From assembly GCF_050624435.1 (NCBI RefSeq), contig NC_134538.1, forward strand, positions 125,966,937 through 126,030,936: DNA of 64,000 nucleotides, read 5' to 3'. The notes beneath the pieces are model-generated. The model had not been told where the DNA came from, searched no databases, and saw nothing but the letters and a program-made list of their open reading frames with translations. Origin of the DNA: Tenrec ecaudatus (Eukaryota > Chordata > Mammalia > Afrosoricida > Tenrecidae). The position numbers and the translations under genes are program-made. Within the stretch, counting starts at the first letter, position 1. Each line of letters opens with the position of its first letter. This document shows positions 22,401 through 33,759 of the stretch, one piece after another.

Positions 22401-23364
22401 CTTTCTGGATCGTACATTAAGCGCTAAGGTCTTAAGTGGTGAGGTCGTTGCGATTGTTGCTGTTAGATGCCATTGAGTAGGTGCCACTCGTGGGTGGGAA
22501 GGTCTTTTGTGACATACCGGAGCACCAAGCCCTCGCTGAGCTCTTCCTTCCCTTCCCCAATGCGTCCCCACAGGAACGGAAATTTCCTTCCCTGAACAAC
22601 GTGATTGGTCTCAAATCCCATCCAAAGGAAGGGCTACTCACCCTTACACAATCTTCCCACGTCTCCTTCCTTCGAAAGTGAGTTGGCCTCTACCTAGAAT
22701 TGACACATCTAGATGAGGGCTCCAGTTTTCCGATCATTTGGACAACTAATCTAATGGACCTCTAGTTAAACTGACCCTTCTGCCCACTCCCCATCCTTGT
22801 CATCTTCCCCAATTTAAGTCACGCACCTTTACTCATTACAAACATTGGCACTTGACTCCCAGTCACTCTTCATTGTGATTCCTCTCATTATCTAGATGAT
22901 TTCTGTGGCTTCACTGATGACTCATCCAACACCCCAAGTCTCATGCATCCTAGACTCCCTTTGACTTCAGTTCACTTCAGACACCCACCTTGGACATCTG
23001 CTTCTAGTCCCAATGGGTTAAGTACACTCTAGCCTATCTCTCCCACTAATTACAATTATAAATTGGGGCGGGAAACCAGCTACTCCAGAAGCTTAAAAAG
23101 CAACAATACTAGGCTAATGAAGGAAGGGAAATAAAGCTTGACATATGCCCCTTAAAGGAAATGTCTGCTTTTTAATGTATTTCTCATGTTTGAACTGAGA
23201 GAGAGCAGGATGCAGCACAGCAACAGAAAATGGGGAGAAACCTTCTTTTCCTGGTGAGAGGAGTAGAAAAGGGTGTTCCTATTAACCAGAGAATATGGGG
23301 ACAATCTTAAGGCTATTTTCTTTCTTTCTCCATCAATGAAAATATACAAATAAAAAATAAGCAC
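22401..23364. other. Unique sequence
   Basis: No family recognised with confidence. 22450-22490 ('ttagatgccattgagtagg') weakly resembles the reverse AfroSINE or RTE end. No gene. Confidence 0.4.
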
Positions 23365-23614
23365 AAGAAAAGTTGCTCAAAAGCATGAGCATCTGGGGAG
23401 ATGTAAATCAAAATTACAGTAAGGGATGGCTTCATATGCACTGGGAATGGCGCTGATACAAAACATAGAGTATAAAAAGTGCTGGCAAGGATGTGGAGAT
23501 ACTGGAAGCTTAATGCATCATTGATAGGGAGTATTATAATCCAGACACTTTGGAAAACAGTCTGCCAATTACTCAAAATGTTTACCATTTTCATAGACGT
23601 AAAATAAAAAGAAA

Positions 23615-23815
23615 CATGTTAAACCCAAACCACTACCACTATGTTGATTTTGACCTAGCAACCTTTAAAGGACAAACTTAGTGTTTCTGAGACTATAAAA
23701 CTTTATGAGAGCAGACAGTCTAATCTTTCTACCGTGGAGTAGCTGGTGAGTTTGAAGCACCAACCTTATGAATAGCAGCCAAGGGTTTACCCTACTGTGC
23801 CGCCAGGTCTCCTGA
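23615..23815 (-). repeat. AfroSINE, reverse orientation
   Basis: 'tttctgagactataaaactt', 'agacagtctaatctttctac' and 'gtgccgccaggtctcc' are in reverse family order. Confidence 0.75.
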
Positions 23816-23837
23816 GAGTTACCATTTCAAACGCTTC

Positions 23838-24025
23838 CTCACGGAGTTGAGACCTACTCATAGTGAGGCTTGTAGGGCAGGTCAGAACTGCCCCTTTGGC
23901 TTTCTAAGGCTGTAAATCTTTTCAGGAACAGAAATCCTCATCTTTCTCTCTCAGAATGGCTGGTAGATTGGAGCCAGGTTAGTAGTCGAACAAATAACCA
24001 ACTACACTGCACCACCCAGGATAGC
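23838..24025 (-). repeat. AfroSINE, reverse orientation, second of a tandem pair
   Basis: 'ggtcagaactgcccctttgg', 'ctaaggctgtaaatctttt', 'ctcatctttctctctcagaa' and 'cactgcaccacccagg'. Both AfroSINEs have the same orientation and sit in one L1. Confidence 0.75.
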
Positions 24026-24339
24026 CATGATCCAGTAATTTCCCTACTAGGTATAGGACACCCAAGAACAGTGAAAATACACACACGCCCAGGATCTTAT
24101 GCATGAGTCTTCATAGCAGATTATTATTTACAAAATCCCCAAGGTAGAAATAAACTAAGATCTATCACTATGAACTTTTAAACAAAATGTAATACATCCA
24201 TAAAGTGGATTATTAGTCATTATCAATATAGAGCAATGCTACACCATAGATGAACCTTGAAGCGAATAATGCTAGGAAATATCTAGGATAGAAAAATTCA
24301 TAGAGAAAGAAAGTAAATTAGTAGTTGTGTAGGTTTAGG

Positions 24340-24525
24340 AGGAGGGTGCCTGATGGCATAGTAGGAGGTTACTCATTGGCTGATAAGCTCAAGGTCAGCA
24401 GTTTGAAACTACTAGCTTCTCTGTGGGAGGAAGATGAGGCTTTTTATTCCCACAATAATTTATAGTCTTAGAAACCAGCAGGGCAGTTCTACGGGTTATA
24501 ACTGATTCCATGGCTGTGGTTGCTT
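24340..24525 (+). repeat. AfroSINE
   Basis: 'gcctgatggcatagtagg', 'aaggtcagcagtttgaaact', 'tagtcttagaaaccagcag' and 'ggcagttctacgggttata'. A (GTTT)-rich low-complexity tail follows to 24580. Confidence 0.8.
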
Positions 24526-24574
24526 TTGGTTGTTGTTTTGTTGGTTTGTTTTGTTGTTGTTTGTTGGTTTGTTA

Positions 24575-25060
24575 TTTTCAGGAAGAGGTGTTTTCTGAGG
24601 TGATGAAAATGTTCTGAAATAAGATATTGTGATGGTTGCACAACTTTACAAATACACGGAAAAACATTTTTATGTTATTCTCAAAATGACAAAATTATAG
24701 TGATAGTGAACCAAGGTTGCCACTGGTTCAGGTTGGGGGAGGGTAGTGGAGATAGTTTCTTTGGAATTATGAAACAGTTTTGTATCCCGATAGTGGTCAT
24801 GATTTAGATGAATCCAAACCCAAGGTGAAAGTTCATAGAAAATACATCTCTCCAAATGAGTTCATGTAAAAATTGGTGAACTGTGAATAAAATCTCTGAT
24901 TTGGTTGATAGTCCTGCCTCAGTGTAATGACTTATTCTGAGAGTTGAATGACAGGGTACAAGATAGCCGCAGCCGGCATTTGGGTGAAGCATTATGGAAG
25001 CACTCTGTATTGTTTCTGCAAGTTGCATGAGAACAGAAATGATTTCAAAATCAAATGTAA
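24575..25060 (+). mobile_element. L1 3' UTR-like sequence
   Basis: 'ggtgatgaaaatgttctgaaa' and 'tgtgatggttgcacaacttt' are typical of L1 3' ends. The remainder (24710-25060) is assigned with less certainty. Confidence 0.55.
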
Positions 25061-25064
25061 AAAA

Positions 25065-26250
25065 AATAGATCATATGCTTAAATGTGAAGCTTAAACTAT
25101 AAAACTTATTTAAGAAAGCATTCTAGAAAATCTTTGTGACCTGGTTAGTAAGAAGCTTCTTACACATTATACCAAAAGCACAATGGAAAAGAAAGCAAAA
25201 GATTAAGTAGGACTTCAAAATGAAGAACTACTCTTAAGAAGAAGGAGCTCTGGTAGCTAAAATGTTCTATTAACAGAAGGAAATAACAAACAAATCACAC
25301 ACTTGAAGAAAATATTTGCAAATCACAAGTGATAATGAATGCGGTAATTACATAATCTAGTGTCAATTTGAGATTTCAGAGTGAAGGGGTGGGGTCTAGG
25401 CTGTCAATTAGGTCATAGCCAATGAGGTCTCTGTGTGGACATGGCCTTCTCCAGAGGATTCTGGGAACTCATATAATTCCTCCTTGGAGGCGGGGGACTC
25501 GCTCTCTCTCTGCTCACTCCCTTTGAGACAACCCCTGAGGAGAAGCCACATGGACCTACCCTGAGGCAAAGAGAGCCCTGGGAGCTGGAGAAGCCACATG
25601 GAGACTCCTGCCAGCGCTGATATGTTTACAAGGCCACACTGGATTCACAGGACTTCCCACTCACCAGCCTGTGATCTTCCTGAATTTGTAGTCATTTCAT
25701 GTGTTTCCTGAGTCTGAAATGGACTTTAAAGATAGGTATCAGACATATGAGCTAAAATCGGATTTAGGAACTTGATCTGGACTATGCTGGGATGCTTTCT
25801 AAAAGTAAAATTATTCTTTCACATAAAACTCTCTCTTACACACATATGAGTGTTTATGAATTTGTTTCTCTAATCTACCCAGACTAACACAATGGAGAAC
25901 TCTCAAAACCAATTATTTTTTTAAAAGCAATCTCATTTTTTTAAAGATGTGTAGATGGCAAATAAGCATCAGAAAAGTTACCCACCATCATTATTGGCTT
26001 TAGGAAACTGCAAATGAATGCCTCTTCTCTGGGCATTCTCCCTCTACATCCCTATAGTGACCCTCTATACTCTGCAACTTGCTGCATCCTAGATTTAGGT
26101 TCCCACCCAAACCTAGACGCAGATGTTTAGAGAAGCTTGGTTTGTAACACTCCTCCATCTGCAAACCCTTCAGTGGGTGAATGGGTAATTGCTCTGTGGT
26201 AGAAAACGACTGAGCAACACTGGAGCGAACTCTTGAAACGTGCACCAACA
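25065..26250 (+). mobile_element. L1 3' region interrupted by a solo LTR
   Basis: 25065-25339 ('ttgaagaaaatatttgcaaat') and 25892-26250 ('agatggcaaataagcatcag', 'cttcagtgggtgaatgggta') are collinear L1 ORF2 C-terminal sequence. The interruption is the LTR at 25340-25891. Confidence 0.75.
25340..25891. mobile_element. Solo LTR (552 bp) with 5-bp target duplication, ERVL-like
   Basis: It begins 'tgcggtaattacataatct' and ends 'ctacccagactaacaca', giving TG...CA ends. Flanks are 'atgaa' (25335-25339) and 'atgga' (25892-25896), one mismatch. It is about 70-80% similar by eye to 57258-57762. A 5-bp duplication is usual for class III (ERVL/MaLR) elements. No internal retroviral sequence is present. 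Confidence 0.8.
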
Positions 26251-27966
26251 AGCATATAAAGAAAAAGAAAAGAAAACAGAAACACGCGGTAGATACGTTC
26301 TGAGTATTTAGAATGAAGCAGGCATAGTCCAGACCTTGAAGATTCAGCACAACACAAACATTCTTACCCTCTTGGCACTTACATTCCAGTGAGGGCACCC
26401 GGGGGGGGGGGGGGGGGACTCCACCACGTTCTCCCACTTTCTTCCTACATTCCACACAGTCTCACAAAGACCTGCCCGTCTTCTCACTACTCTGTGAGTT
26501 CTCTGAGGCTTGTGGGGAGAATGGGGTCAAAGGAGACTGGGTTTATTTATTTTTGTATGCCATGTGACTTGATGAGTGCCCGATAGACATGTTGATGCTC
26601 TTTTATTTAAATGCATTTCATTCCTTAAGAAACCTGGACGTGTCCATCAAAAGACTGAGAGCTAATGTGTCGGTGAGGTGGTGACGGCCCGAGAAGAGAG
26701 GACGAGGCATGGATGTAAGAAAAGGATTATGAAGAAAAAGTATTATGAAGGAAGCATCGGCAACTAGAGATGTGTTAAAACTGCAGCTCTGAAGGTGTAG
26801 GCCAGGGACCCTGTCTGAGGCAGCTGCAAGGTCAAAATATTGCTAAGGTATTGTTGACTTGCTCCCTCTCATCCTCTGACAGGCTATAGAGCTTTCCATG
26901 GGCCGTATCTAAACAGATTGCGTGCAGACGCAGATACCAGAATCCAGCTGCCTTCTATTTAGTCAGTCATTAGAGAGATCACAAAAATGTAAAACAACAC
27001 TCCTCTCTTCTCACTAATTGTTGCCTTTTTTATTGCAGAAAATATCTTTGAAAAATAGATGCAGGTTAAGTTAAAAATGTCTTTTTAAAAAACAAATTAA
27101 ATCAATTAATAATTTTGAGAGTTTTCTATCTAATTTCTAGTATGATCATTATGATGCATACAAACAAAAGCTCTTTGAGACGTAACATACGGTAATAAAA
27201 GGGAGCCTTGAAAGCAAACACTTGAGAATTTCTACATCTCAAGATGACTAGGCAGAGCAGAGGGTCTGCCTGAGGCTGTTTATCACAGATTCTTCTCCAT
27301 CATGTATTGACCTTGGAGCAGGAGGAGAAACGAAGACCATGTATCATTTGGGTGACCCAGTTTGTCTATGTTGCTATGGCTGGAGTAGGTCAGGCTGCCT
27401 TGTTCTACTAGATAAGAAGGAGAAACCCATCCCTTTAATAAATTATTCTTCATAATTGGCAAGAATTGCCGAGCGGTTTCTCAGCCCTGAACTTCTTTTT
27501 CCTTCACAAATCTGCTTGGATAATTTTAACCTAAATGTGGACTTTCGGAAGACGGTCTAGCTGTTTTGACCGTGAGGTTCAGTGATGAAAACAGAGATGG
27601 GCTACTGCTTCTCACAGTGGCGGCCACATGGTAATATGAAACGAGGTGGTTGCTGTTACTGTGCAAATGCTGTGCCTTCTCACGATGGGCTGAGAATCAG
27701 GCTATTGTGATAGACAGGATTTTCAATGGCTGATTTTTTGGATGCTGATCACCAGGCCTTTATTCCTAGTCCATCTTAGTATGGAAGCTCCACGGAAACC
27801 TGCTCAGGGTCATAGCAGCACTTGGCTGTGCGTGCTCAATTGTAACCCTAAATCACCAATACTAGTCGCTAGACTTAGGCACTATGTTAACTGCTAGCAT
27901 TATACATTAAGGTAGATTTCTTTCCATTTTAAGGTTTTGAAAATAAATATGAAACAACAGGCATTC
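26251..27966. other. Unique sequence with a G17 run
   Basis: A run of 17 G lies at 26401-26417. No gene or repeat was recognised in the rest. A splice-acceptor-like string occurs at about 27015-27039 but is followed within 20 bases by a stop. Confidence 0.5.
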
Positions 27967-28665
27967 TGTGGTAGGTAAATATTATGCCAACTTGATGGAA
28001 CTTGTGTGGAGGTGGGGGGTGGAGTCCAAGCTGTCAATCAGATCGTTGGCCTGGTGATTCCTCCCTGGGAGGTGTGGCCTTATTATAAGGGAGAAACTGG
28101 GAACTTCTCTTTCCTTGTTCTTTTGCCTTGCTAATTGCCTTCCTATGTGCTGGGAGTCTATATTTACTTCCAGGGGTGTCCCATGCGGACCACCCTATCT
28201 TAAAAGCTACCATATTTCCACTGACCTGGGATACACACAACTCTGCATCCAGCTTGCGATCTTCCTGGTTCCCACTTTACCTTTTGTTGCCACCAGCCTG
28301 CAGCTATGTGAATCTGAAGAGGGCCCCAGCCAGCAGGGCCCCAGCTAGCACTGGACCTATGAACTTGAGTTGAACCGGACTGGGCCACCTTTTTGATAGA
28401 AAAATCTTTTGTACCTATAGCACTGTCACTGGTTTTATTTCTCTAGACCAGTGGTTCTCAACCTTCCTAATGACGTGGCCCTTTCATACAGTTCCTCATG
28501 TGGTGGTGACCCCCCAACCATAATATTATTTTCGTTGTTACTTCATAACTGTCATTTTGCTACCGTTATGAATTGGGCGACCCCTGTGAAAGGGTCATTC
28601 AACCCCCAAAGGGGTCACAACCCACAGGTTGAGAACCACTGCTCTAGACACTCCAAACAAACCCA
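27967..28665. mobile_element. Solo LTR with perfect 5-bp duplication, split by SPIN
   Basis: The 5-bp repeat 'cattc' flanks it at 27962-27966 and 28666-28670. It begins 'tgtggtaggtaaatattat' and ends '..caaaccca'. The right arm 'atttctctagac' is interrupted by SPIN at 28449-28641. Without SPIN it is 506 bp, close to the 505-bp copy at 57258, but diverged in the middle, so a related subfamily. Confidence 0.8.
28449..28641 (-). mobile_element. SPIN MITE (193 bp) with perfect 8-bp target duplication
   Basis: Ends 'cagtggttctcaacc' and 'ggttgagaaccactg' are inverted repeats. Target duplication 'ctctagac' is at 28441-28448 and 28642-28649; its CTAG centre matches the preference known for SPIN. 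It is reversed relative to the other two. It is non-coding. Confidence 0.93.
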
Positions 28666-28671
28666 CATTCT

Positions 28672-28840
28672 TTTGTGTCTGGCCTTTTTCATCCGATGGA
28701 TATTTGTGAAACTCATGCATGTTGCTCTCTGTAGCTGTAACTCATTTAGCTTCCTTACTGCATCACATTTTATTTTTGCATGAGTATCCCACGATTAGTT
28801 ATTCCTTCAACTATTGACAAATATTTTTATTATTCCCAGG
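28672..28840 (-). mobile_element. L1 3' fragment, reverse orientation
   Basis: 'ttcatccgatggatatttg' and 'agttattccttcaactattg' resemble the reverse complement of the last part of L1 ORF2. Short and diverged. Confidence 0.45.
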
Positions 28841-28874
28841 GTGGCACAGTTAAAATTAAAGGTAGCTAGCTACT

Positions 28875-29170
28875 ACTCATCAGAGGTGAGGATGGAGAGA
28901 CTTCATCTCATGTGCTTTGGACTTATTGTCGAGAGAGAGCAGACTCGAAAGAAGGTCGTAATGCTTGGTAAAGTAGTGGGGCAGTGACAAAGAGGAAGAC
29001 TCTTAGCAAGAAGGATAGACACAGTGGGCTCAAGCCTAAGCACTACAACAAGGGACTGTGAGCAGGGAAACAAACATGAGGATGGGGCAGGACAAGCAGT
29101 ATTTTGTTCTGTTGCTTATGCAGTTGGTACGAGTCAAAACCGGCACCTAACACCAACAGCGCTCATGAAC
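28875..29170 (+). mobile_element. RTE LINE 3' end
   Basis: 'atgcttggtaaagtagtggg', 'gacaaagaggaagactctta' and 'cggcacctaacaccaacagc' match the 3' end also seen at 33400-33690, where it closes with (AAC)n. Confidence 0.75.
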
Positions 29171-29299
29171 AGTCTCATTCCATTGTGTTTAGATAAATGC
29201 ACTTCTATTAGTAATCTATTCCTTAGTATTTAGATAACTCACTTTAGTCTTAAAATGCTGTACTAATATCAGCTTGGTTCCTGGTGCCCAGTTCTGTAG

Positions 29300-29505
29300 G
29301 TAATTGTACTCTGAACCAAAGTTAGCAACCACTAGGTTACATGCAAGTGCATGGTTCAAACACACCAGAAGCTCTGAGGGAGAAAACCCCTGGCAAGCCA
29401 TTCCCATGAGGAATATAGGTAGAAAAACCCACGGGACAGTTCTACTTGATAAGGACCCGATGAGTCGAAACCACCTTGACGGCACAACAATATAACAAGT
29501 TCATT
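29300..29505 (+). repeat. AfroSINE
   Basis: 'atggttcaaacacaccagaag', 'ctctgagggagaaaacccct', 'acgggacagttctacttgat' and 'gatgagtcgaaaccaccttg' are in family order. Confidence 0.8.
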
Positions 29506-31284
29506 GTTGAAACCCCAGACAGAGTAGAGAAATCAATTCCTAGAACTTTGGATGGATTGCTTTCTGGAAAGAGGCCAATCAAATGCAATGCCAAGATTAA
29601 GCTGTGTCCACATTGGTTGTGTCTTTCTTCTCTTCTGTACTTCAACCCCCCAGGACAAAGGATTATGTGTGTCTCATACTGCATGTGGCCTCTAGCCTAT
29701 TTAGAAAATGCCCAGATTTTTTCAAGCAGCGTTACTATGGACATGTTTATGTAGGCTATGATTCAGCACACTTTTGTTGGGGAATGAGATGGCCATAAAT
29801 ACAGACAGACACTACCCTGATAACCCAGCCTCATAAATACTGAGACTTCAAAAAGACAAGGGCTAATTCTCCATGCCCCAGAGAACAGCCTGGAATTAAA
29901 TGAGATCCACTTAATAATTATTGTTGCAACTGAAAATTTGGTTTGGTGCTGTTTAATTCCCTGGTTTCTTGAAACTGCTTTTGGATTCATGCCCAGGAGC
30001 TGCCTTGATGAATATATTTCAGAGAATGAAAAACAAAATGAACAATGCAGTTCTGGAAAGTACAGCAACACATAGCGTAGAATTATCACAAAGCTTGGAA
30101 AATTGGTTTCTCTTCAGGCTCAATCTTCAATGTGCACTGCTAGATAGGAGAGAACAGAGATCATAAACAGAGTTATTTTGTCATATTTGCAAAATATGTT
30201 TGAAATTTAATGTTATGTATGTCTAGTCATGTAGTTGAATGCCTCAAATTTGTAGCATGGGGACTGTTTTTCACCTGGCCTGGTTTCATTCCTCCACCTC
30301 TGCTTCCCCTCCTACCTGTCTTGACATGAATTCAACTACACAATCAAGAAACATTATTTGCCCTTTGATAACATGTCAGATTTCTTCTAAGGTTATGGAA
30401 GGCACAGGGACTCCATACTTATGGAAATTGCCACTCTGGTGAAGAGGTCTACATGTGTACCGAGAAAAAAAAGAGAGTGTAAGATTTCAAGGCCAAGTAT
30501 GATGAGACAGATGAGGCCCAATGGGCCAAGGCTGGGATTCCTGAAAAGTAGGCAGGAGCTGAATCTTAATGGATTCCAACAGGCAGGCAGGAAGGGAGAA
30601 GACATTTTAGGCAAGAACAAAAGGGTAGAAACAGAAAAGGGCAGATAATCAGATGACAATAAGGAAATCAACCCTTCTAAAGCAGGGATCAGAAAAGAGC
30701 TGTGACTATGGCTACATAACCCTTCAGTGTCACGTTCTAGTATAAAGGAAGCTTGACCAGAGCAAATTGGACACTATTGAAAAATCAAGACTAACTGAGC
30801 AACAGGATAAGAGGAAAACAAACAAAAAGAAAAAATCCTAAGCAAAAGTCTCTAAATACATGAATTAATACCCAAAAAATAGCAGCAACTGAAATTCACA
30901 GTTTATGAGCGCTCTTATGTCCCAATAACAACAGAGCATTCTCCCCAGCATTTTTTCCAACAGGAAACCTGGGAGTTCATCTTCTATCCATCCCTCCTAA
31001 AGTTTATCCATCAGCAAATACTCTCAGCTCTGCTTCCGTCTTTCTCCAACTACCACCCACTGGTATCCACACTTCCCCCTTTTTTTTACATAAGAGAGAT
31101 TTTTAGTCCATTAGTAGTTGTAATTTTTTGTCTAGACACTGTACAGAAATACCAACCTCGGACATTTTCTAATGGAGCTTTCAGGGCTCTTCAATTTGGG
31201 GTCCATATTATTGCATTTTAGGTGAAAATTTACATAAAGTAATTTCCCATTCAGCAATTTATACCAATTTGTTTCGATTCTTTT
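29506..31284. other. Unique sequence
   Basis: No gene or repeat was recognised with confidence. Several opposed frames of 60-110 codons overlap each other and lack motifs. Confidence 0.45.
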
Positions 31285-31790
31285 TTTTAAAAAAATCATT
31301 TTATTAGGGGCTCTGACAGCTACTATAACAATCCATAAATCAATCACATCAAGTGAACTTGTACATATGTTGCCATCATTATTTTCAAAACATTATCTTT
31401 CTATTTGAGCCCTTTGATATCAGCTCTTTTGTCCCTCCCTCCCCTATCCTCCCACCCTAGTGAATCCTTGATAAATTATACATTATTATTTCATATCTTA
31501 CACAGTCCGCTGTATATCTCCACCCACATTTCTGTTATTCATCCCCCTCAAGGGGAGTTATACATCCATCATTGCTATCAGCTCCCCTTTCTCCCCTGCC
31601 CACACCCCATTCATGGTATCGCTACTACTGTTATTGTTTCTGAGGGGATTGTCTGTCCTGGAATCCATGTGTTGAGAACACTTATCTGTACCAATGTACA
31701 TATTCTAGTCTAGCAGGATTTGTGAGGTAGAACTGGGGGTACAGTGGTGGGGAGGAAGCCCTAAAGAGAGGAGTATTGTGTGCTTGTCGG
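31285..31790 (-). mobile_element. Family A LINE-like repeat, 5'-truncated
   Basis: It starts with 'ttttattaggggctctgac' and runs through 'tgaatccttgataaattata', 'tcatccccctcaagggga' and 'gttattgtttctgagggga'. More diverged than the other copies, so probably an older insertion. Confidence 0.75.
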
Positions 31791-32591
31791 TGCTTCCCTG
31801 CTTAACCTCCGTGCGCCTTATTTTCCCACTCCATTCTTTACACGGGGGCCAGAATGTGATCTAATATTAGACTGGAATCGTCATGAGGGCCACGACATAA
31901 AGACAGGGACTAAGACAGGGAACTTAAATGAGTTTCACATAATAAAGACTAGACTTCAGAAATAACTGAAAAGACTTTAGGAAAAATAAAAGTAAAATCT
32001 AATTAGGATAACTGTATAGATAGTATGAGTCTGATTCAAATATATTCAATAGCCTTTGGCTTACTTGGGAGATGTGTTTCCGGTATGCATCATGAATCTG
32101 CGGGCTGGAGTTGCAAATATTTGACCATGTGTAAGAGTTATGATAGTTCCTCTAGAAACCATAAATGCATTAATGGGAAATAAAATCATAAGTATTCAAG
32201 GAGATGCAGCACTGTTAAAAAGAGACATCCAAGTGGGCTTAATCTGAAGCAGAGGACTATTTGAGGGCTTAGAAACCTCTTCAGACTATGGACAGTCTAA
32301 GAATTCTAGAAGGGAGATGTGAGAGAACTAGGAGTCCTGCCAAGTACAACTGAGCTTGCATGGACATTTAAACAACTCACTTTATGGGCCTTAAATCAAA
32401 GTTTTAAACACCACACATAATTTTAGAAATTAATGCCATATTCCTGTTAAAGGGGAAGATCTTGCTATAATTGTTCATAGAACAAGATCTACTATTTCTA
32501 AGAGTTTTCATATGTTTTATTTATCCCAAATAACAACTCCCTGCAATTGGAACGATTTCTAAGTTGCCAAGGAGGACACTATGTTTTGGAG
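31791..32591. other. Unique sequence
   Basis: No repeat or gene recognised. Confidence 0.4.
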
Positions 32592-32782
32592 CAGCGATTC
32601 TCAACCTGTGGGTCGCAACCCCTTTGGGGTCAAATGACCCTTTCACAGGGGTCGCCTGATTCATAACAGTAGCAGAATTACAGTTACAAAGTCGCAACAA
32701 AGATAATTTTATGGCTGGGGGTCACCACAACATGAGGAACTGTATTAAAGGGTAGCAGCATTAGGAAGGTTGAGAACCACTG
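32592..32782 (+). mobile_element. SPIN MITE (191 bp) with 8-bp target duplication
   Basis: Ends 'cagcgattctcaacc' and 'ggttgagaaccactg' are imperfect inverted repeats. Flanks 'ttttggag' (32584-32591) and 'ttttagag' (32783-32790) differ at one base. The interior has 'gacccctttcacaggggtcg'-type sequence. It is non-coding. Confidence 0.9.
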
Positions 32783-32790
32783 TTTTAGAG

Positions 32791-33097
32791 GGTTTAATTA
32801 ATTCGTCCATAGGGTAGTGCAAATGATGTGAATTCATTTACTAACTACAAGGATAGTTATTGGAACCACAGAAGAAACACCTACTGATTTTCTTCTTTAC
32901 AGAAGAAACCCAATGGAGCCAGTCTCTTTTGTAACACACGTGGTTGCCAACAACTCAACAGTAATAACTCTGGTTTTCGGTCCTTCGCTTCTGGAAATCT
33001 GAACCTAGCTATTTTGACCTCTGATAATTTTCTCTAGCAGGAAAGGCTAGATCAATAGTAACATCATGATAAAAGGAAAAACCATTGAAACTTTCAA
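32791..33097. other. Unique sequence
   Basis: Nothing recognised. Confidence 0.4.
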
Positions 33098-33685
33098 GGA
33101 TTTCATCTCGTTGGTTCCACATCGATGCTCATGGAAACAGCAGTTAAGAAATTGAAAGAAACATTCCGTTGGGTAGATCTGCTGCACAAAGACCTTTTAA
33201 GAGTATTGAGAAGCAAGGATGTTACTTTGAGGACTAAGGTGTGCCTGACCTAAGGTATGGCATTTTCCAATGCCTCACATGCATATGGAAGTTGAACACT
33301 GAATAAGGCCGACCAAGGAAGGATCGATGCGTCTGAGCTGTGGTGCAGTTCATGGAAAGTGTCATGACTGCTAAAAGGACAAACTAATCTGTGTTGGAAG
33401 AAGTAATGCCAAAGGGTTCCTTAGAGGGAGGATGACAAGACTTTGTCTTACATCCTTTGGACAGATTGTCAGGTGAGACCAGTCCCTGGAGAAGGACATC
33501 ATACTTGGTGAAGTGGAGGGGCAGTGAAAAAGAGGAAGGCCCTCAATGAGATAGATTGACACTGTACAACAATGGACTCAACAATGGGAACAATTTTAAG
33601 GATGGCACAGGACCACTGAGCTGTGCTTTGTTCTGGGTCAGGACCAAGTTGATGGCACCTAACAACAACAACAACAGAGAAAGAC
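33098..33685 (+). mobile_element. RTE LINE 3' region with (AAC)n tail
   Basis: 'gctcatggaaacagcagtta', 'ttgagaagcaaggatgttac', 'atcatacttggtgaagtgga' and 'gatggcacctaacaacaac' run in order and end in an AAC repeat (about 33661-33677). The tail of short tandem repeats rather than poly(A) is typical of RTE/BovB. It abuts a reverse RTE piece. Confidence 0.85.
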
Positions 33686-33759
33686 TGATGATTTTTTTAT
33701 CTAATAGGACAAACGCAGAATCATAATATTCCAGTGGTAATTTCAGCAGGTATCATATT

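Larger units (their letters stand above)
23365..24335 (+). mobile_element. L1 3' region split by two AfroSINEs
   Basis: 23365-23615 ('gtgctggcaaggatgtggag', 'ttggaaaacagtctgccaatt') and 24026-24335 ('gatccagtaatttccctact', 'atgaaccttgaagcgaata') are collinear C-terminal ORF2 sequence of an L1. Two reverse AfroSINEs fill the gap. Heavily mutated. Confidence 0.8.

Noticed and set aside
26401..26417. G17 run as a regulatory quadruplex
   Set aside because: A single homopolymer at a repeat boundary can be a slippage product, and no promoter context is visible.
26000..26455. 151-codon minus-strand frame
   Set aside because: It overlaps antisense L1 sequence and runs through the G17 tract (poly-Pro). 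No motif.
27015..27060. Splice-acceptor-like 'ttgccttttttattgcag' followed by an exon
   Set aside because: The following frame stops almost at once and no matching donor or coding exon was found. Such strings are common by chance.
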